64,000 bases of DNA from Plectosphaerella cucumerina. Taxonomy: Eukaryota; Ascomycota; Sordariomycetes; Glomerellales; Plectosphaerellaceae. Below the pieces are notes generated by a model, which made no database searches, had not been told where the DNA came from, and was given only the letters and a program-made list of their open reading frames with translations. This document shows, one piece after another, positions 1-11,192 of this stretch. Position 1 is the first letter of the stretch; the number at the start of each line of letters is the position of its first letter. The position numbers and the translations under genes are program-made. Location: NCBI GenBank assembly GCA_020746995.1, contig JAGPXD010000002.1, positions 7,192,001 through 7,256,000 on the forward strand. Reading direction: 5' to 3'.

Positions 1-2437
1 CCGCCCATGTCGCCTGGTGCCTACGGAAGCCAGCCTGGCGGTCCAGGCGGCGCATCGCACCCGCTGCCACCGCAGCCCCAGGGCCAGGCCGCTGTTCAGC
101 CCATCGACGGTCTCTTCAACCTGGAACCCGCGGGTCAGATCCGCCTGACGCTGGGCTTCGTCAAGCAGAACAAGGAGCGCCGCACCGTCGACGTCGGTCT
201 CGGCCGAAAGGGCGCTATTCGCCAGCGCAAGGAAGAGGTCCACGAAATGTACGGCCACAAGTTCGTCCAGCACCAGTTCTACAACATCATGCGCTGCGCC
301 CTGTGCGGCGACTTCCTCAAGTACTCGGCCGGCATGCAGTGCGAGGACTGCAAGTACACTTGCCACACCAAGTGCTACACCAGCGTCGTCACAAAGTGCA
401 TCAGCAAGAGCAACGCCGAGACGGACCCCGACGAGGAGAAGATCAACCACCGCATCCCTCACAGGTTCCAGCCTTACTCCAACATGACGGCCAACTGGTG
501 CTGCCACTGCGGCTACATCCTGCCCTTCGGCAAGAAGAACTGCCGCAAGTGCGCCGAGTGCGGCCTGACCGCCCACGCGCAGTGCGTCCATCTTGTGCCC
601 GACTTCTGCGGCATGTCCATGGCCGTCGCCAACCAGATTCTCGAGGGCATCCGGACGACCAAGCAGATCAACAAGCAGAAGGCGACGTCTATGAGCGAGC
701 GCACTCTCCGTAACCAGGGCAGGACAAGCCCTACCAGCAGCATGAGCTCGTCCACCGTCGTGGGCGGTTCCAGCCACGCGCCTTCGTACTCCACGGGCTC
801 TGCCGAGGCCACCGAGGCTGCCAAGCTTATGTACCAGCAGCAGGCGTCGCAGCGCCCTACGCACCCGGACCGGACATCGTCGAGCTCCGCCGCGGCTGCG
901 GCCGCCTCGGCTGCCATGAGCGGCTACGGCGCCGCTCCCGCTGCCAGCCGGCCGCCCCAGCAGTCGCAGGACTATGGACGGTACAGCGGCGGTTACGGGG
1001 CGCCCCCCGCCGAGCAGGCTCCGGAAGACCGTTCAGAGTACGGCGGTTACGGCGGGCAGCAGCGCAAGTACAACCCCGCTGACTATGCCAGCGTCGATGC
1101 CTACTCGGCCCAACACCAGATGGCGTCCCAGCGGCAGCAGCAGATGCCCCAGCAGCACGCGCCGCCTAGGGGCGAGATGCCGCAGCATCAGCAGGCTATG
1201 TACCCGCCAGCCGCGGGCCCCCCGGTGCCCAAGCCGGAGCCCAGCCCGGTTACCTCGACCCCGGTGTCCGTGACGTCGACCAACACGCAGCGGAAGCCGC
1301 TGCCCTCGGCCACCGACCCCGGCACTGGCGCGCGCATCGGTCTGGACCACTTCAACTTCCTAGCCGTCCTTGGCAAGGGTAACTTTGGCAAGGTCATGCT
1401 GGCCGAGACCAAGAAGACGAAGAAGCTGTACGCCATCAAGGTCCTGAAGAAGGAGTTCATTATGGAGAACGACGAGGTGGAGAGCATCCGGTCCGAGAAG
1501 CGGGTGTTCCTAATTGCGAACCGGGAGCGCCACCCCTTCCTGACCAACCTGCACGCATGCTTCCAGACGGAGACGCGCGTCTACTTTGTGGAAGAGTACA
1601 TCAGCGGTGGTGATCTGATGCTTCACATTCAGCGCGGCCAGTTTGGCACCAAGCGCGCGCAGTTCTACGCCGCCGAGGTCTGCCTGGCCCTCAAGTACTT
1701 CCACGAGAACGGTGTCATCTACCGTGATCTGAAGCTCGACAACATTCTTCTCACTCTTGACGGTCACATCAAGATTGCCGATTACGGTCTCTGCAAGGAA
1801 GACATGTGGTACGGCTCGACGACTAGCACTTTCTGCGGTACCCCTGAATTCATGGCTCCCGAGGTAGGTTGCTCCCTTGGCTGAGGTGACAGAATATGCG
1901 CTAACCCTCACATAGATCCTCCTGGACAAGAAGTACGGCAGGGCAGTCGACTGGTGGGCATTTGGTGTGCTTATCTACCAGATGCTCCTGCAGCAGTCCC
2001 CCTTCCGCGGCGAGGATGAAGACGAGATCTACGACGCCATCCTCGCAGACGAGCCTCTGTATCCGATCCACATGCCAAGGGACAGTGTGTCGATCCTACA
2101 GAAGCTCCTCACCAGGGACCCCGACCAGCGTCTCGGCAGCGGCCCGACGGACGCGCAGGAGATCATGAGCCAGCCGTTCTTTAGGAACGTCGTCTGGGAC
2201 GACATCTACAACAAGCGGGTCGCGCCGCCATTCCTGCCGCAGATCAAGTCTGCCACCGATACGAGCAACTTTGATTCCGAATTCACCAGCGTCACGCCAG
2301 TCCTTACCCCTGTTCAGTCTGGTAAGCAGAGCCCTGAAGATGCTATGCGTATACAAACATGCTGACAATTCCTAGTCCTTTCTCAAGCGATGCAGGAGGA
2401 GTTCCGCGGCTTCTCGTACACCGCGGATTTTGATTAA
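1..2437 (+). CDS. pkc1: Protein kinase C, Pkc1 type (C-terminal part, 5' cut by window edge)
   Basis: Serine/threonine kinase at the top of the cell-wall-integrity MAP kinase cascade. The reading frame is open to base 1, so the N-terminal HR1 and C2 regions normally found in the family lie outside the window. Exons are 1-1863, 1916-2321 and 2376-2437, with GT-AG introns of 52 and 54 nt. Residues are counted from the ATG at 7. Two Cys/His-rich C1 domains lie near residues 84-131 and 152-201. A Gln/Pro/Ala-rich linker follows, and the kinase domain starts near residue 449 with a GKGNFGKV loop, a YRDLKLDN catalytic loop and an FCGTPEFMAPE activation segment. The first intron falls directly after the APE motif. 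The spliced C-terminus ends in EEFRGFSYTADFD, the turn/hydrophobic motif region typical of fungal Pkc1, which confirms both splice choices. Identification is secure; the true start is unseen. Confidence 0.95.
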
Positions 2438-2900
2438 ACGTGGCGGAAAATTTGTTTGGAAGCACACCGTCGCTTGAACAGCGACGCCGGCATACACACA
2501 CGAAGCCTAGGTAGAATGAGCATGTTTGCAATGGTTCAGTACCAGCGAGGGTTGGGCGCCTGCTGTTCACATACAGCGCGACGCGGCCCGCCTCGCGCGA
2601 GACAGGCCCCGGGCATCCAGGTTCGAGGCATCTGCTGGCAGAGCGAGCGAAGAGGGGGGCGTTGCAGATTAGGTGGGCAGGGGCGTCCCACAAGCGACGA
2701 GACATGACGAGTCTGCATAGCGGCTACATGTCCACATCTTTTAATAGAGGAGGTGTTGTGTTAGCGCGAGAAGCATCATGCTGTGAAAATGCCGGTGCAT
2801 GGTGTTCGGCGTCGGCCCCGCCAAGCTACATATGATTTACAGTGGTATCTTTTGGTAATGTACAGGTGTCTAGATGATGCCAGTCGTAGATGACGGGCGG
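2438..2900. other. Convergent intergenic region, pkc1 / she9
   Basis: Both flanking genes end here, so it should hold two 3' UTRs. I see no convincing coding sequence; short open frames overlap each other on both strands. Confidence 0.6.
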
Positions 2901-4253
2901 TTATGCTCGCTTCAGCAGTAGGATGGCTATGGATGCGGCAACGGCAGCGCCGGTGGTGCCGGCCTGCAAGGCGAGGATGGAGGCGTCCTTCATGCGGAAG
3001 TCGATCCTGCGCTCGCTGTACAGGTCAGATGCCCATGCCCGAGCGAGCTGGGGGTCCGACAGCAGTTCCGTCCATGAGACGGAAGCGGGAGTGGGATGGT
3101 CCTCGACGATGGGCACCTCGGCTGCGACAACAGTTTCCCTTGTGTCTTCGACGACAGGGATGGCATCGGCGTCGGAAATCACCTCGACGCCCTCCACGAG
3201 AACGGGCTCTGTCGGTGCAGGAGTGGTGGTGGCGGCGGCAGCGGTAAGGGCACCACGCACGGCAGCAAGCTCCTCGCGGACACTCTGCAACACATCCTTC
3301 TCCTCCTCAACGACAGCACGTACAAGCCTCCTGCGCCGCCAAGGCTCAGCAAAGACCTGAAGCACAATAAAGAGCAGGACATTGACGCCCATTAGACCCC
3401 ATGTCCCCCACGTGCTTGCGCGACGGATACGGTCGCTCCAGATCTGCTCCTCGTGGTACCGCCGCAGCATGCCGGCCATGAGATCCTGGGAGAGGCGCTG
3501 CTGGTCCGACTCTGCGTCGTTGAGGCGCTCGGCGGCGGCGGCGACCTCCTGCTCGAGGGTGTGGTCGCGGCGGTAGAGCTCGGTGAAGCGCTCGACGTCG
3601 AGGGGGGACCAGGTCTCCTTGCGGGCGAGGAGGGTGGTGACCTCGCGCTGGGTGGAGGCGCGGAGGGCGGTGGAGGATTTGTAGGCTGTGCGGGCCTGGC
3701 GGAGGTCTTCGTGGGCGGTCTGGAGGCGGGATTCGAGGGTGGTGTTTTGGGCTTTGATGCGCTCGATGTCGGTGTAGCCTGTGATGTCGTTGAGGGTTTG
3801 GGAGGCTGTGAGGAGGCGGGCTTGGAGGGTGTCGATGAGGCGGGGGATGCTGATTGTCAGGGGGCTGGCGGGGGAGGGCTGCTGGGAGGTGGTGGAGGGC
3901 TTGGTGTTGTCGTTTGATGGTTTGGTGGTGGTGTCTTCAGAGGGGCTCTTGGGGTCGGCGGACTCGGTCGAGTAGGATGTCGAGCTCGAAGATGAAGTGG
4001 TTGAATCGGACGGGAGGTGCGACTCGAGAGGCGTCGTGGCGGCCTGGTCCGCCTCGGGCTTGGGCTCATGCGACTTTGGCGGTTGGAGCTTGAGGAGCGG
4101 CGAGGTCGAGAATTGGCGTGCGACGAGGCCGTAAGGGCCGGGGTTTCGGTGGGCAAGAGTCGGGGCGGGAAGGCCGGTCGAGCTGAGGGTGAGCCGCGAG
4201 ACGAGACCCCTCGACAGGGCCGGCCAGGCCGCAGCCCGGGCCAATGGCTGCAT
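2901..4253 (-). CDS. she9: She9/Mdm33-type mitochondrial inner-membrane protein
   Basis: Single-exon gene of 450 codons. Family members are inner-membrane proteins needed for normal mitochondrial morphology (Mdm33 in yeast). The N-terminus is Arg/Ala-rich and lacks acidic residues, as expected for a mitochondrial presequence. A Ser/Thr/Pro-rich low-complexity segment follows. The central region, starting around ISIPRLIDTLQ, is a long predicted coiled coil containing WSPLDVERFTELYRRDH, a characteristic She9 stretch. A hydrophobic segment (GLMGVNVLLFIVLQVF) followed by basic WRRRR gives one membrane anchor, and a second hydrophobic stretch lies at the extreme C-terminus. The start is the ATG at 4253; the codon before it is GTG and is not needed. 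It shares a 3' intergenic region with pkc1 and a promoter region with the phosphatase gene to its right. Assignment rests on the coiled-coil plus two-membrane-segment layout and recalled family motifs. Confidence 0.85.
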   Translation of the reverse strand: MQPLARAAAWPALSRGLVSRLTLSSTGLPAPTLAHRNPGPYGLVARQFSTSPLLKLQPPKSHEPKPEADQAATTPLESHLPSDSTTSSSSSTSYSTESADPKSPSEDTTTKPSNDNTKPSTTSQQPSPASPLTISIPRLIDTLQARLLTASQTLNDITGYTDIERIKAQNTTLESRLQTAHEDLRQARTAYKSSTALRASTQREVTTLLARKETWSPLDVERFTELYRRDHTLEQEVAAAAERLNDAESDQQRLSQDLMAGMLRRYHEEQIWSDRIRRASTWGTWGLMGVNVLLFIVLQVFAEPWRRRRLVRAVVEEEKDVLQSVREELAAVRGALTAAAATTTPAPTEPVLVEGVEVISDADAIPVVEDTRETVVAAEVPIVEDHPTPASVSWTELLSDPQLARAWASDLYSERRIDFRMKDASILALQAGTTGAAVAASIAILLLKRA

Positions 4254-5170
4254 CACTGCTGCGCTGAAGCTCGCTCTGTCGGAGATGGACTCGACGGGGT
4301 GAAGCTGTTGAGCACGGTCGGGATGGGAGGGTGGAATATGAGGTCAAGCCAGGCCCGTCGCGTGATGTGGAAGCTCCGAGAGATGGACTTCGGCAGTCGA
4401 GGTTGCTGCTCTTTCTGCCGGGTGACCGCCTTCCGTCTTGGGTGGCGGCGCCGATTGTCGGGCACCGAGGGTGTCGGCAGCGGAAAAAACGGGTGGGGGG
4501 TCCGCCCTAGCCCCGCCGCGCCAGGCCCCCGCCATTGTCCACCGGGCGCATTTTTCCAGGGGGTGTGTCCAAGGCCCCTTCGGGCGGTCAGAGTGCTGGA
4601 GCTCGCCCCGTCCGGCGGGGTAAAAAGCCACTGAAGTGAGGGGCGGGGTCGTCACGGCGGCCCCTCCGATGCCGTCACTGGCACCCGCCCGGCGCCTTGG
4701 ATTTTCAGGGCCGCCCGAGACGAATTGCGGCCGCTGGGCTGAACCGACCAACCGTGACTTCGTCTCGAGGCACGCCGAGCCCGACGTTTCCTTGCTGATC
4801 GCCGCCGAGGAACGGGATGCATTTGTGTGTTGGTTTTTTGTTCTCCATATAAAATTACTCGAGGAAGGGGGAGAAAAAGTCTGTCGGCCCGTTCTGTTTC
4901 GACGTTTCTAGCATCTCCAGCAAGACCCGACGGAAGGCCCATAGATCAGGCGCCTCAGGTCCAATCTCTTGGTCGGATTTTTGGCCGTCGCTTTAGTCCC
5001 TCAACGTCATTTTCTGGGCCGGTATATCTTAAAGGGTTGCCCGTTCTCTTTCTGTCCGTTCGCGTGAAACCTCGACCTACCTCTCCACTGTCACCACATC
5101 CCTCCTCACTCACTCACTCCTTCGTGATACCCTTCCCCCTTACTTCCCCTGAACACTCCTTTCCGCAACC
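4254..5170. other. Divergent promoter region, she9 / HAD phosphatase
   Basis: GC-rich in the middle, becoming pyrimidine-rich (CCTCCTCACTCACTCACTCC at about 5100) close to the phosphatase start, as is common before fungal start codons. No gene seen. The open frames at 4344-4751 and 4017-4634 lie on opposite strands over the same bases and have no recognisable family. Confidence 0.6.
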
Positions 5171-5995
5171 ATGGGCTCCGTCTCCTCCGATACCCCGGCT
5201 CTGGCCACCAACCCCAAGCTCATCTTCTTCACCGACTTTGACGGCACAATCACCCTCAAGGACTCCAATGACTGGATGACGGAGAACCTCGGCTACGGCC
5301 CCGAGCGCCGCGTCAAGGCCAACGACGACATCCTCTGGGCCCGCCGTACCTACCGCGACGCCTTCATGGAGATGATGGACTCGATCGACACGCCCTTTGA
5401 CAAGTGCATCGAGGCCCTCCGCGCCAACATCAAGCTCGACCCGGGCTTCCTCCCCTTCTTCAACTGGTGCAAGGCCAACAACGTCCCCATCGTCATCCTT
5501 AGCGGCGGCATGAAGCCCGTCATCCGCTCCCTGCTCGAGCTCTGGCTTGGCCCCGAGGAGGCCGACTACATCCAGATCGTCAGCAACGACGTCGCCACCC
5601 GCGAGGGCAAGACCCTCACCGACGAGCGCGGCTGGAAGCTCAAGTACCGCGACGAGACGGAGCACGGCCACGACAAGAGCGTCGAGATCCGCAAGTACAG
5701 CGGCCTCCCCGGCAAGCCCCTGATGCTGTACGCCGGCGACGGCGTGTCGGACCTCTCTGCCGCGCGCGAGACGGACCTTCTCTTCGCCAAGGTCGGCAAG
5801 GGTACGTTTTCGGGCAGCAGAACTTGGAAAGGAAGTACCGTGCTAACGTCTGCAGACCTCATCACCTACTGCGAGGACCAGAACGTCCCCTTCGTCACCT
5901 TTGACGACTTTGCCTCGATCCACAAGACCACCCAGGAGATCTACGAGGGCAAGCTCAACGTCAAGGACGCCGCCCTCGGACGCATTCACGTGTAA
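5171..5995 (+). CDS. HAD-superfamily phosphatase (MtnX / Pyp1-like)
   Basis: Predicted soluble phosphatase. HAD motif I, DFDGTIT, lies at residues 22-28 and carries the nucleophilic Asp22 and acid/base Asp24. Motif II is in VILSGG, and motif IV is YAGDGVSDLSAA. Such proteins are often annotated as 2-hydroxy-3-keto-5-methylthiopentenyl-1-phosphate phosphatase-like; the related yeast protein Pyp1 dephosphorylates sugar alcohol phosphates. The sequence cannot decide the substrate. The frame stays open throughout, but 5802-5855 is a clear 54-nt intron (GTACGT donor, TGCTAAC branch site, CAG acceptor). It is a multiple of three with no in-frame stop, and removing it restores KVGKDLITYC, a natural continuation, giving 256 residues. 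An unspliced transcript would encode an 18-residue insertion near the C-terminal third. The start ATG follows a pyrimidine-rich leader in a good context. Confidence 0.85.
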   Translation: MGSVSSDTPALATNPKLIFFTDFDGTITLKDSNDWMTENLGYGPERRVKANDDILWARRTYRDAFMEMMDSIDTPFDKCIEALRANIKLDPGFLPFFNWCKANNVPIVILSGGMKPVIRSLLELWLGPEEADYIQIVSNDVATREGKTLTDERGWKLKYRDETEHGHDKSVEIRKYSGLPGKPLMLYAGDGVSDLSAARETDLLFAKVGKGTFSGSRTWKGSTVLTSADLITYCEDQNVPFVTFDDFASIHKTTQEIYEGKLNVKDAALGRIHV

Positions 5996-6403
5996 ACGCC
6001 AGCCATGATTTATGATACCTAGACGATAGACGGAGACGGGACAATAGAGATGATTCAAATGTAAAGGAGTGATATCTGGTGCATTGATGTTGCAGATGCT
6101 TTTGCCATCTTTCGAAAATAGAAGTCGAAGCCAGCAAATGGCTGCTATGAATGAAATTGAAACAAAACTCGAACACAGCCAAATGGCTGCTTCGCATAAA
6201 TTCCAACGCTGGGGTATCCAAGATTCTCCGGTAAAATAAAATCAAACGCTGGCCTTGTAACCGTCCGAATCCCGTGACACCCTATAAATCAACAAACTAA
6301 ACAGCAAAGGTGGGAATGAAGCGCCTGTCACATGAACAGACGCTGCGAGAAGTGCGTGTAGATGTGTGCATGTAGATGCGTGCATGTGGCTTCGTGGATG
6401 TGT
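5996..6403. other. Convergent intergenic region, phosphatase / MFS permease
   Basis: AT-richer 3' UTR sequence. It contains two copies of an AAATGGCTGCT-type motif (about 6136-6146 and 6180-6191) in similar surroundings. Each is partly self-complementary (AGC...GCT). No gene seen. Confidence 0.5.
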
Positions 6404-7992
6404 TTACTCCCTACGCTTCGGGGCCGAAGGCAGGGTGAACCAGCATACGCCCATGCAGGCAAACAGAGCCAGAGCAATAGGGTGCAGCACCCACGTCCCA
6501 GAAGCCTGGGCGAGCAGACCCGTAGTAAAGGGAGCAACAGCACCGCCGCTGCTCCCAAAGGCCGAGATCACGACCATGCCAGTGCCACGATCGGCCCTGG
6601 ACATGCCGCGCATAAAGACGGCGGCGGCGCAGGGGTAAATCGGCCCCAGCAGCAAACCGACAATCGCGAGGGAAACGGCACCTCCAATAATGTTGGGAAC
6701 CCACCAGACGAGGAGCTGGAAGCAGGCGGCGCCGGCGGTGACGATGTAGACGAAGCGGCGCTCGCCGATGCGCTGGGCGGGGTTGGAGAGGGCGAATCGA
6801 CCGGTGGTGATGCCGGCCCAGAAACCGGCGGTGACGTAGCCGACGGCCTCGGGGTTGCCGACGTCGCGCGTGGCGATGAGGAAGGAGATGACCCAGCCTG
6901 AGATGGAGACCTCGGCGCCCTGGTAGGCGAAGATGAAGCTGGGGGTTGTTAGTGGTGAGAATAGAGTTAGGGGGTTGGGAAGACGTACAGAGCACCCAAG
7001 AGGACCATGCGCTTGCGGAGGGCGTGGAACATGGAGAGGAAGAGGGAGCTTGTCGATGGAACGGTTGTGGTTGTGGACATCTGGGGTCGCAGGGAAGTAT
7101 TGTCTCCATCGGCGGAGGCGGAGAAGATGGCATTATCGCGCTCAAAGCCAGCGAGGGCCCACCAGGCAAAAACGAGGTTGAAGATGGCCAGACCGAGAGT
7201 GAGGAAGTAGTACCTGTACCAGAAATCGGCACCGGTGGTAGTGGCCACAGCCGTGGCGATGATGGGACCAATGGTACCTCCAACACCATAGCTGCCATGC
7301 AGGAAACCCAGGGCGGTGGTGGCGCTCTGCAGCGAGCCGCAGAAGATGTTGTTCATGGCGAGGTTGATGGACATGCCGAAGCCGAGGAGGAAGAAGGACA
7401 CGACAATGGCTGGGAAAGGCGCGCCGATGACAAGAGGCAGGTATGCCGAGACCATGAATAGCTGGCCTACGACCTGGAGATGGGCGCGGCTCAGACGGGC
7501 GCGCAGAGCGTCCATGAACAGGGCGGCGAAGACGAAGCCCACGGCCTGGCCTACGAAGATGAGAGAAACGACAGCGTAGCCGATATCGTAGTACCGCTCC
7601 ATGTACGGGATGAGAGCACCGGGAGAAGAGTCGTGGAGACCGTTGGCGAGGTTCATGAGGCACGCCGCCAGGAGGCGCCAGCGGTTCATGTAGGGATCCC
7701 ACATGCTCTGGAGGGGCTCGGCGTGGGCGTCGGTGCCGTTGCCTCCGTCTCCGGGGGCCGGGCTCGCGGGACGGCTCATCTCGAGATCATCGTCCGAGGC
7801 GGCGGGGGGAGTTGAGGGCCGGCTGGAGGCCGGGAGGCGGTGCAGCTCGATCGAGTCGGGGCGGTGCGGCGCGCCGGGGTAGATGCGGGAGACGGCCTTT
7901 TGGGGAGGAAGAGGTGGGTGGTGACTGGTCTCGGGGGCGGAAGAGGGTGAGGCCTCAACATGGACGAAAGACTTGAACATGGCGGCGTCCAT
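6404..7992 (-). CDS. MFS permease (12-TM, fucose-permease/Bsc6-like)
   Basis: Integral membrane transporter of 512 residues after splicing. Exons are 7992-6989 and 6938-6404, with a 50-nt GT-AG intron (6939-6988). Splicing joins GAL to FIFAYQGAEVSISGW, a conserved segment of this MFS branch. An N-terminal Pro/Ser-rich cytosolic tail of about 100 residues precedes the first membrane segment (RWRLLAACLMNLANGLHDSSPGALIP). The family-typical GFGMSINLAMNN and GSYGVGGTIGP segments and repeated hydrophobic helices follow. The second half carries FWAGITTGRF and ends in a short basic tail. Family relatives include sugar-permease-like proteins, but I cannot assign a substrate. The start ATG at 7992 has a favourable context (ACCATGG). 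Confidence 0.85.
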
Positions 7993-8962
7993 GGTGAAGT
8001 TTTGGAGAGGGGAGTAACTTGAAGGTTCAGTATGTGTCGAGGGGCGACCAGTGACGGCTTATTCTTGACAACCAAGTCCTGCCCTATGCCGCAGGAAGAT
8101 GAAAGGGAAGAAGTCAGATCCGAGCCTTCCCCGCGAACGAAGCATAGATAAAGGGTCCTGTTGAAAATTTTACGAGGATCCGACGGGAGCAGCCGCCTGA
8201 TGAGGAGAATCCATCCCACGATGACACCAGCACGGGGAAGAAGGTGGAGGGCGGCGTTCGCCCGAGGACCACGGCGAGCCTATGATGCATCTTTCCGCCG
8301 TATCCACATGCACGAACACAAAGCTCGACGGTCTGGGCTTCTGGAGACGGAATGCCGCGATGTAGAAGTCAGCGCGGGCTTTTGCTTATCAAGCCCACCT
8401 CTTCACCATGCGTAACATGTGCAGGCGGCTCCAAGATGACTGGACGCCGGGCCGCTGATCGGCAGCCCGTCTGCAGCAGGAGAGAACTCTTCGGGGCGAA
8501 CCAGCCGGTGTAGGGGCTTGTCAGGCCGATGTTGGGTCCGCCCGGCGCGTGTCCGGCGGACACCGGCGTCGGGGTTTCCGAGTTGGGAAGTTTCCGGCGG
8601 GGTTGCTTTTTTGATATGTGTCGGTGAGTGAGGGGACGCAAGGTGTTCCTGGGATTTTGGATTTAGATCACGGTAGACTGGACATTACATCTGTTGCCTC
8701 GAGGGAGTGATTTAGAAGGGGTTGGGATGGCAGAACATGGCGTTCAGGTGAAGAATGGGGATGATGTAGGGCGCCTGGAATTCGCCAAACGAGGCATGCC
8801 CCGCGATTTTTGCAGTTAACCGGACACCAGCCGCCACAGCTTGATACCCCGCCAAACCGCCCCAAGTCAACCCTTGCGACTCCAGAAAAAATCAGAGAGC
8901 CGTCCAGCACCCTCGTGGCCACCACCCAGAACACCCTCCAACAACCGCATCCTACCCCCACC
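7993..8962. other. Divergent promoter region, MFS permease / eIF1A-domain gene
   Basis: About 970 bp with no convincing gene. The pyrimidine-rich stretch at 8915-8960 (CCTCCAACAACC, CCTACCCCCACC) is the likely leader of the plus-strand gene. Short open frames on both strands overlap and look like chance frames of GC-rich DNA. Confidence 0.55.
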
Positions 8963-9427
8963 ATGGCCCGACCCAAGCGCAGCATTGTCGCCGCCGCCCA
9001 AGAGGCCAGCACCCCCCCTGCTGCCCTCGAGCCCTCCCAGTCGCTTGTGCGCGTCGTCAAGGCAGAGGGCAACAATCTGTACCTCTGCCAGCTGCCCGAC
9101 CAGGCCGAGCTGCTCGTCGAGCTGGCACAGCGCTTCCGCAACACTGTCTGGATCAAGCGCGGCGGCTACGTCGTCGTCCAGCGGTACCCCGAGAACGACC
9201 AGAATGGCCGTGTTGTCGGCGAGATCGTGAACGTCGTCGGCGACGAGAAGGCCTGGCGCAAGCAGCCCTACTGGTATGCCTCCAAGCCCCCTCGCGCAGC
9301 ACAAAAAGGTGTACTAACGTAGGCCAGGCCCAAGGAGTTCGTCAAGAACAGCGGCCTCGACGACGAGGAAGACGAAGACTCGACCGTCGGCAAGATGCCA
9401 CCCTCCGACTCCGAAGACGAGCGGTGA
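8963..9427 (+). CDS. eIF1A-domain (S1-like/OB fold) protein, eIF1AD type
   Basis: Small protein of 136 residues related to eIF1AD, a relative of translation initiation factor eIF1A whose biochemical role is poorly defined. It has an S1-like OB-fold core: SLVRVVKAEGNNLYLCQL, then LAQRFRNTVWIKRGGYVVV and the strand NGRVVGEIVNVV. An acidic Asp/Glu/Ser tail ends in SDSEDER. Exons are 8963-9273 and 9328-9427. The intron (54 nt) has donor GTATGC and a CTAAC branch site. Two acceptors are possible; the downstream CAG (9325-9327) keeps WPKEFVKNSGLDDEEDED in frame, while the nearer TAG does not. The start ATG at 8963 lies in CCACCATGG. It converges with alg3, with only 31 bp between the stop codons. 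Confidence 0.88.
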
Positions 9428-9458
9428 AAGGGACGTCTCCCTCAAGTAAAGCGAAAAA

Positions 9459-10892
9459 TCACCGGTCCTTGGCATGGACCTTCTTGACCGTCGGTGGCCG
9501 GGGAAGAGGCGCAATCTCGAGCTCCTCGTCGGCTGTACCGAACCACACGGACGCGACCGTGATCGTCATGACGCCGACAACGACGGCCGAGCTGACGTCG
9601 GTGCTGGGGAACACATTCCACGCCCACTCCTGGGCGCCCCAGAGCAGGCAGATAAGAGGGAAGGGGAGGCCGCCGCGCCACAGGAGGTAGGGCGTCGACC
9701 AGGCCAGGTAGGCGTAGAACTGGTAGTGCAGGGAGCGGGCAAACAGGAGGCCGACGAGGTTGGCCGTCAGCACCGTGGTCAAGCTGTACTTTGCCGTGAC
9801 GTAGCCCGAGACCTGGATCTCCTCGAGCGGCGTAAAGGGCGAGCGGGCCTTAAGGAAGGCGGGGACCATGGCCGACAGCGGCTTCTGGGCGGGGCGGAGC
9901 CAGCGGGTGACGACGAAGAGGGCCAGGACGCTCGCGTGGCCCGCGAGCAGCGCAATCGAAAACTCCTTGCTCAGAAACGTCGCCTCGGGCACGAAGCGCC
10001 AGTTGACCGTCCACTTGTAGAGGAACTGGCGCGACAGCTCAAAGGCGCGCCCCAGGTAGCCGCGCACGCTGGCGCCCCAGAAAGGAACGCCGATGGCCAC
10101 TTGTACCTGGACCATGAGCCAGGCGAGCTTGAAGCTGCCGCCGAGACCGCGCGCGAGGAAGAGAACGACGGCGAGGCCGGGGAGGGAGAGGAGGAGGGAC
10201 ATCTTGATGCCCACGCCCCAGCTGTAGAGGAGGGCGCCGACTGCCCAGTTGCGGCGCTGGACGAAGTAAAGAGCCAGCCAGAGGAAGAGGGTCGCGAGGC
10301 CGTCGTTGAAGCAGCGGAGGATGAAGATGCTGTGGAGACGCTTCGAGAGGACGAGCAGCGGGAGGAGGTACGGAGGGGCCTGCGGGGAGATGTGTTAGCC
10401 GAGGGAGTCTGATGGGAGCTTGTTCTGGTTGACATGCCTTGCCCTGCCTGTACACGGCCATGACCGTGGCCACTGTGGCGAGGTAGATGACGGCAAAGAT
10501 AGACTGCGCCAGGAAGATGTTGCGCCCCTTGTCCGTCAGGTAGTAGAGGGCCGTGTAGAGGTAGACGTGGGCGGCGGGATAGACGAGGGGTCCGGTGCCG
10601 CCCTGGATCTTGGTGTAGTCGCGCTGGCCGCCGACAAACTGCTCGACCTGCTCCATGTATGCCTTCCAATCGATCTCGGTGTCTGGGGGAGGAGGTCAGC
10701 TCGAGGTGTTAGCTGGGGTGTCTGTCGCCAGGACTTACAGGGCACCTTGAGCAGGACGGCGACGCACAACAGCGCATCAAAGGCGAGCAGGGCGGGCGGG
10801 ATGAAGCGCGACAGCTTGTGCTTGCCATTGGCGATGTCGGCAAGCTGGCCAAAGACCGACCGGGCCTGCGCAGGGGTTTTGTCGCTGGCCAT
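9459..10892 (-). CDS. alg3: ALG3, dolichyl-P-mannose alpha-1,3-mannosyltransferase
   Basis: ER membrane glycosyltransferase that adds the first luminal mannose, from dolichyl-P-mannose, to Man5GlcNAc2-PP-dolichol in N-glycan precursor assembly. The 439 residues come from three exons: 10892-10739, 10682-10438 and 10379-9459. Splicing yields VPYTEIDWKAYMEQVEQF and GPLVYPAAHVYLY, the luminal loop signature of the ALG3 family, and then APPYLLPLLVLSKRLHSIF. Many hydrophobic segments follow, as expected of a multi-pass protein, with a basic C-terminus. The first intron (10683-10738) is GT-AG. The second (10380-10437) has a GC donor, GCATGT after AAG. A GT two bases downstream would shift the frame, so a GC-AG intron is the best reading. 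It is transcribed toward the eIF1AD-like gene. Confidence 0.93.
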
Positions 10893-11192
10893 TGTGTCGG
10901 TTCACGGCGGTGGGCTCAGGAGGTGCTTGAACTTGAAGCTTTGGAGACTCCGGCATGGAATTGAAGGAGTACAAGTACGGGTAGCGAAGTACCGTGCGAA
11001 TGCTGGGAAAGGCGGCGGAATAGCAAGATATACACCGTGTCCGGCACGGCGTCACAGACGGACTCGTACCATGACCTAGAAACTCCATCCCACAGCATTG
11101 GCATAGCTTGGCGCAATTACCCATAATGCTGGTTTCATACTTCTCGTAAGGTAGGCAGATGGTAGTATGTTCATCTTCCACGACTTCAACAC

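Noticed and set aside
9320..9322. Nearer TAG as acceptor of the eIF1A-domain gene intron
   Set aside because: It shifts the frame and destroys the acidic tail; the CAG five bases downstream keeps it.
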